This document shows positions 60,801-64,000 of a DNA stretch of 64,000 nucleotides, in pieces. How positions within the stretch are numbered: the first letter of the stretch is position 1; each line of letters begins with the position of its first letter. The stretch is from Pempheris klunzingeri. Taxonomy: Eukaryota; Chordata; Actinopteri; Acropomatiformes; Pempheridae. The notes under the pieces are model-generated. The model was not told the DNA's origin. It made no database searches and saw only the letters and a program-made list of their open reading frames with translations. The translations under genes were made by a program, and so were the position numbers. The stretch spans positions 7,131,885-7,195,884 of the forward strand of contig NC_092029.1 in assembly GCF_042242105.1 (NCBI RefSeq), written 5' to 3'.

Positions 60801-62689
60801 ACTGGATTTCCAACATAACTTCAAAAAGTAATACCGCTTGGTGTCTCAGAGGCATCTGCGAATGTCTGAATCACTGAAGCAGAACGACAGAAGGTCACGC
60901 AAAGTCTTATCAGGCATCTTGTACACTCATACATCATCAGGTGATAATATGAGCTGCAGTTGTCCTCAGAGTGTGTGAGAAACCTCCACTTCTCTTGCTT
61001 CCTCCTTGCGCTGTGTGATTTGCGCCGTGTAGGTGCCACGAGGACACCGAACCTTGAGGAGAACTTGCCCACCACTGGCCGCCCCTCCTCATCCTTCCAG
61101 CATGCTATGACAACGGTTACTATGGCAACCCATCAGTCGGTCCACAGATCCAGATCAGGGTTAGAGGAGATGGAGTCTGAAGGTAAGATTATTCCTGTAT
61201 CATCTTAATAACATTTTTATTTTACATTTTCCTATTTTCTTCCAATCATAAATTGGCTACAGAGTTGATGTTTTTCCACTTTGTTCCCCGCAGAGGAGGC
61301 AGATGAAGACGAGGACGATGAGAACTCTGAGGAATCTGTGGAGGATGAGAGCGAAGAGGACCTAACAGAAACACCTAAAACATCCTCAACGCAGCCCCCG
61401 TACAGCCTCATCCCTCCACCTCCTGTCTGGGTTCAACGCAACCAGGGGCTGAGTATGATAACATAGCTTCTAAATCATCTTTTTGTGAACCTCGGAGTTT
61501 AACAGAATGTATTTAATGCTCATATCAGCAGTAGTTTAAATGCATGTGAATTCATGGTTTATTCTATAATGGCAAGTATAAGTGAGAGGTAGTTTTGCAG
61601 AATGTTGCCCTGGTAAATCAATGGCTCTTTTCTTCCAGTGCGGAGTTGGGTAGAGCTGATCAGAGAAAAGGTAAGACTGCCCCCTGCTGTCCTTGAAAAG
61701 CCTTGCTTGTCCATCAAAAAATGTCAATTGCCATCACTCCTTCGGTAAGTGATGGAATTAGCCAGGAATATTCAGTTTTTCTTATTGTGATTAAGTGTCA
61801 TGAAAAGATCAAAACCAATCATTTTTAATTCTACTAACACATATCTAAAGCCTGGTGTATTTTATTCCTCTGTTCCTACAGATTATTATAAGTGTGGGGC
61901 TTACTCTGACACTAAAATATCACACAAAATATCCTGCTGCCATAAATTAAAGAAGCACCTGAGCACCAAATGTGTATTAATCCACAGCTGAAAATAATCC
62001 ACCATAAAAGAACCATTTACTCAATTTACAACCAGCTGTTTTAAGAAATGAATTAGCTTTTTTCCCCAAAAGATAAATAAACATATATATACATGTGACC
62101 TGCTTTTAAAGGTTTCTGTCTTTACACATAGGGCTTGGGCCGAGAGCCACAGACAGAGTGCAGACACACTAATTCTTTTCATTGGATTTGTTGAGAATGA
62201 CAAAATTATAGGATCACGGCACTGCTTAAGTCATCTTTCTTCATCTGGGCAAACTAGCCACCACTATTTCTTAAAAACTTTGGGTGCAGGAGAGATTCAG
62301 TGGATTCACCTGGATTAGACATGTTTACGGCTGGTCTATTTTTACCTCTGTGTCTCCACCCTCGGCAGGCGGGCTACGTGTCTGGGATGCTGGCCCCTGT
62401 GGGCATTGGCATCACTGGGGCCCTGCTAATCGTCGGCGCCCTCTACAGCATCAGGATGATTCATCGCAAAAGGAGGAACAGCTTCAAACACCAGAGGAGG
62501 AAGGTCAGACAGCCAGAGGTCAATACCCTACTTGTATTTATCACTCATTATTCATTTTACTTATCACTGAGGATCAATCCTCTATTGAGTATTGCATTTA
62601 TTTTTCATCCCCAGCAACCTCGAGACCCCGGTACCAGCCGTCAGGACCAGGCCATGCTGCTGGCCGACAGCTCAGAAGATGAGTTCTGA
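57860..62689 (+). CDS. armh4: Armadillo-like helical domain-containing protein 4, type I membrane protein (C14orf37 orthologue)
   Basis: ARMH4 (human C14orf37) is a single-pass membrane protein, reported in mammals to modulate mTORC2/cytokine signalling. Seven coding exons join in phase: 57860-58775, 60034-60426, 61033-61182, 61294-61452, 61639-61670, 62369-62503 (or 62518) and 62615-62689. They give about 619 residues (human 774). A signal peptide (MLMFPMLHPLLLAGTYLCIY) opens a long Pro/Ser/Thr/Gly-rich ectodomain with few cysteines. An acidic block (EADEDEDDENSEESVEDESE) is followed by MRSWVELIREK, the membrane span (about SGMLAPVGIGITGALLIVGA), a basic stop-transfer stretch (RKRRNSFKHQRRK) and the tail MLLADSSEDEF, which matches the mammalian C-terminus. 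The ectodomain is fast-evolving; identification rests on the C-terminal 70 residues, the ALPLIFEPFEDVT block and linkage to actr10. Two in-frame donors exist for exon 6. Confidence 0.9.
58776..60033 (+). other. armh4: armh4 intron after the large ectodomain exon
   Basis: A 1.26-kb intron with T/C-rich patches near 59260-59340. The open frame at 59087-59410 has no recognisable similarity. Confidence 0.6.
60427..61032 (+). other. armh4: armh4 intron
   Basis: A 606-base AT-rich intron. Nothing else is recognised. Confidence 0.6.
61671..62368 (+). other. armh4: armh4 intron before the transmembrane exon
   Basis: A 698-base AT-rich intron without a named repeat, ending in acceptor CCTCGGCAG. Confidence 0.6.
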
Positions 62690-63240
62690 TGAGACCCTTT
62701 TGGGCCCATTTTGTCTGTAACCAATGGCTGATGCTCCTATAATAGAGGCTCAGCGAACAACCCCATCGCTATGACTACTGCATCTCCAATCACCCTGGGC
62801 TGTGTGGCCATGACTCATCTGATCCACTGTGTGACTGATTATAGGGCACAATTTGCACAGGCTGCACAAAGGTCAGCTTTGTATTCCCCCCATTTCCAAA
62901 AGTACCAATGTGAGCACTTTTCTGACTGTTGTCAGGTGATGCTGACTCTAATGGCCTGGCAGGGCTGGCGTGATGCACTTTGACATAAAAAACATAATAT
63001 TGCTGCTCGTGAAAACAAAATGCATTAGCACAGTATTGACTCGATGAAAGTGTTGCTGGTGACTTGGGGTTTTGTGGAGCTGAGGGGGGGGAGAGTGTGG
63101 ACCCGCGGATTTTCTGTCAAGTAATAAAAAAGGGCTGTAGAAGAGTTTCATGACATAAACAATGTAAATATATGTACTGTATCTGTAGCTGACTTGGGGC
63201 CAGTCGTGTTAGTGTAAATAAAGTTTTATTTCTTGCTACA
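62690..63240 (+). other. armh4: armh4 3' UTR
   Basis: Non-coding sequence from the armh4 stop to just beyond AATAAA at 63217-63222 (GTGTAAATAAAGTTTT). Confidence 0.65.
63217..63222 (+). terminator. armh4: Polyadenylation signal AATAAA, armh4
   Basis: Canonical hexamer 528 bases after the stop, followed by a GTTTTATTTCTTG U-rich element. Confidence 0.7.
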
Positions 63241-63244
63241 CATC

Positions 63245-63600
63245 AAGGATAGTTTAAGGAATTGTTCAACATATTAGGAAATAAGTTTAATCCATTTCTT
63301 GCGGAGAGTTAAATGAGAAGACGAATACCAGTCTCACATGTGTTTGTCTACCAACAGCTCTAAAAGCTCACTTATAAACAGTTTGCTGTTTTGTAGGAGT
63401 TATATGCTGATCTATTACTTGGAAGCACTGATTTCCTGGAGTCTAAGCTAAGCTAAGCTAAGCTAGGCTAGGCTTAGCTAAGCTAGGCTAACTGTCTCTT
63501 GGCTGTGATATTAGCTTCATATCTATCTCATGTAACTCTGCACAACTAAGTGAATAAGCGTGTTTCCCAAAACGCTGAATTATTCCTTAAAGCAAGATTT
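63245..63600. repeat. Degenerate teleost dispersed repeat with AGCTA run
   Basis: TTGTTCAACATATTAGGAAA, CTTGCGGAGAGTTAAATGAG, AGCTCTAAAAGCTCACTTAT and TTCCTGGAGTCTAAGCTAAG occur in the same order as in a very common percomorph repeat, with internal deletions. An AAGCTAAGCTA/AGCTAGGCTA run at 63447-63490 has expanded locally. Confidence 0.6.
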
Positions 63601-64000
63601 CCACACATTTTAGAAAACTTCACACTCACTTCAGTTGAATTAATGCTTCGTTTAAATGTGGATTTTGTGGAAATGTAATGTTTTATTCAAAGGCATTTGT
63701 TCATAAAAGTTACTGTGAGACGCACATACAAAATACCATAGTCCTACAAAAGTATGTAGCATAGAACAGATTTTTGATGTACAATATAACTCTGGTATGA
63801 CTTCATTCTTTAGCCATGTTTGTTTTTTAAGTGCATGACTATGACTAAGTATGTTCACACATTCTTTCTATTGAATGAAGTGTTTCTGCTGGCTGGAAAA
63901 GCACAAACATTGAAGACACTGGGGCAGAAGTTAATATTTTCACAAACCAGCTTACATTACACAATAGTGGGTTTTTTTGTGTGTGTTAATCTGGTTCAGA
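63601..64000. other. Right-edge intergenic sequence
   Basis: AT-rich. The minus-strand open frame at 63858-63652 (68 aa) is unlike any known protein. I see nothing nameable here. Confidence 0.5.

Noticed and set aside
61183-61293. 111-nt armh4 intron as another retained-intron candidate
   Set aside because: A multiple of three, but TAA occurs within nine codons.
63447-63490. AGCTA run considered as part of the promoter-word cluster
   Set aside because: It sits inside a recognisable dispersed repeat, far from any gene start.

Overview
The window is vertebrate nuclear DNA, almost certainly from a percomorph-type teleost fish. The evidence is split genes with GT-AG introns, proteins clearly orthologous to vertebrate ones but fish-like in detail, compact intergenic spaces, long CA/GT microsatellites and remnants of Tc1/mariner and other fish repeats. 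I rebuilt six complete gene models and one 5'-truncated one, exon by exon, by checking splice sites and reading-frame phase by hand. No prokaryotic-type system, CRISPR array or intact transposon is present.

Layout from left to right: aldh6a1 (+, 966-6449, first exon(s) off the left edge); a Tc1 transposon relic (7447-8265); entpd5 (+, 10568-16052, with a likely promoter near 8370); znf410 (-, 28372 to 16933), tail-to-tail with entpd5; a repeat-rich gap; cipc (-, 37409 to 35145, probably with a long 3' UTR reaching about 30.5 kb); pgf, a placenta growth factor / VEGF-family ligand (-, 44360 to 41583); actr10 (-, 55023 to 48555); and armh4 (+, 57860-62689), head-to-head with actr10.

The genes are functionally unrelated: mitochondrial valine/pyrimidine catabolism, ER UDP/GDP hydrolysis, a five-finger transcription factor, a CLOCK inhibitor, an angiogenic ligand, a dynactin pointed-end subunit and a type I membrane protein. 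They are linked by ancestry. The human orthologues lie on chromosome 14q23.1 (ACTR10, ARMH4) and 14q24.3 (ALDH6A1, ENTPD5, ZNF410, PGF, CIPC), so this is a compacted and rearranged piece of that ancestral segment. The genes that separate these loci in human (BBOF1, COQ6, FAM161B) are absent here.

I found no wholly new gene system. The most interesting observations concern RNA processing and promoters. Three short introns (in znf410, pgf and armh4) are multiples of three and stop-free, so retention would give in-frame longer proteins. A (UG)22 tract lies 26 nt upstream of the znf410 exon that encodes one complete zinc finger and can be skipped in frame. The entpd5 and znf410 3' UTRs are predicted to overlap in antisense. 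GCTAAC/TTAGC-type words cluster at the 5' ends of the four housekeeping-type genes whose starts are visible. Coordinates were counted by hand and may be off by a base in places.
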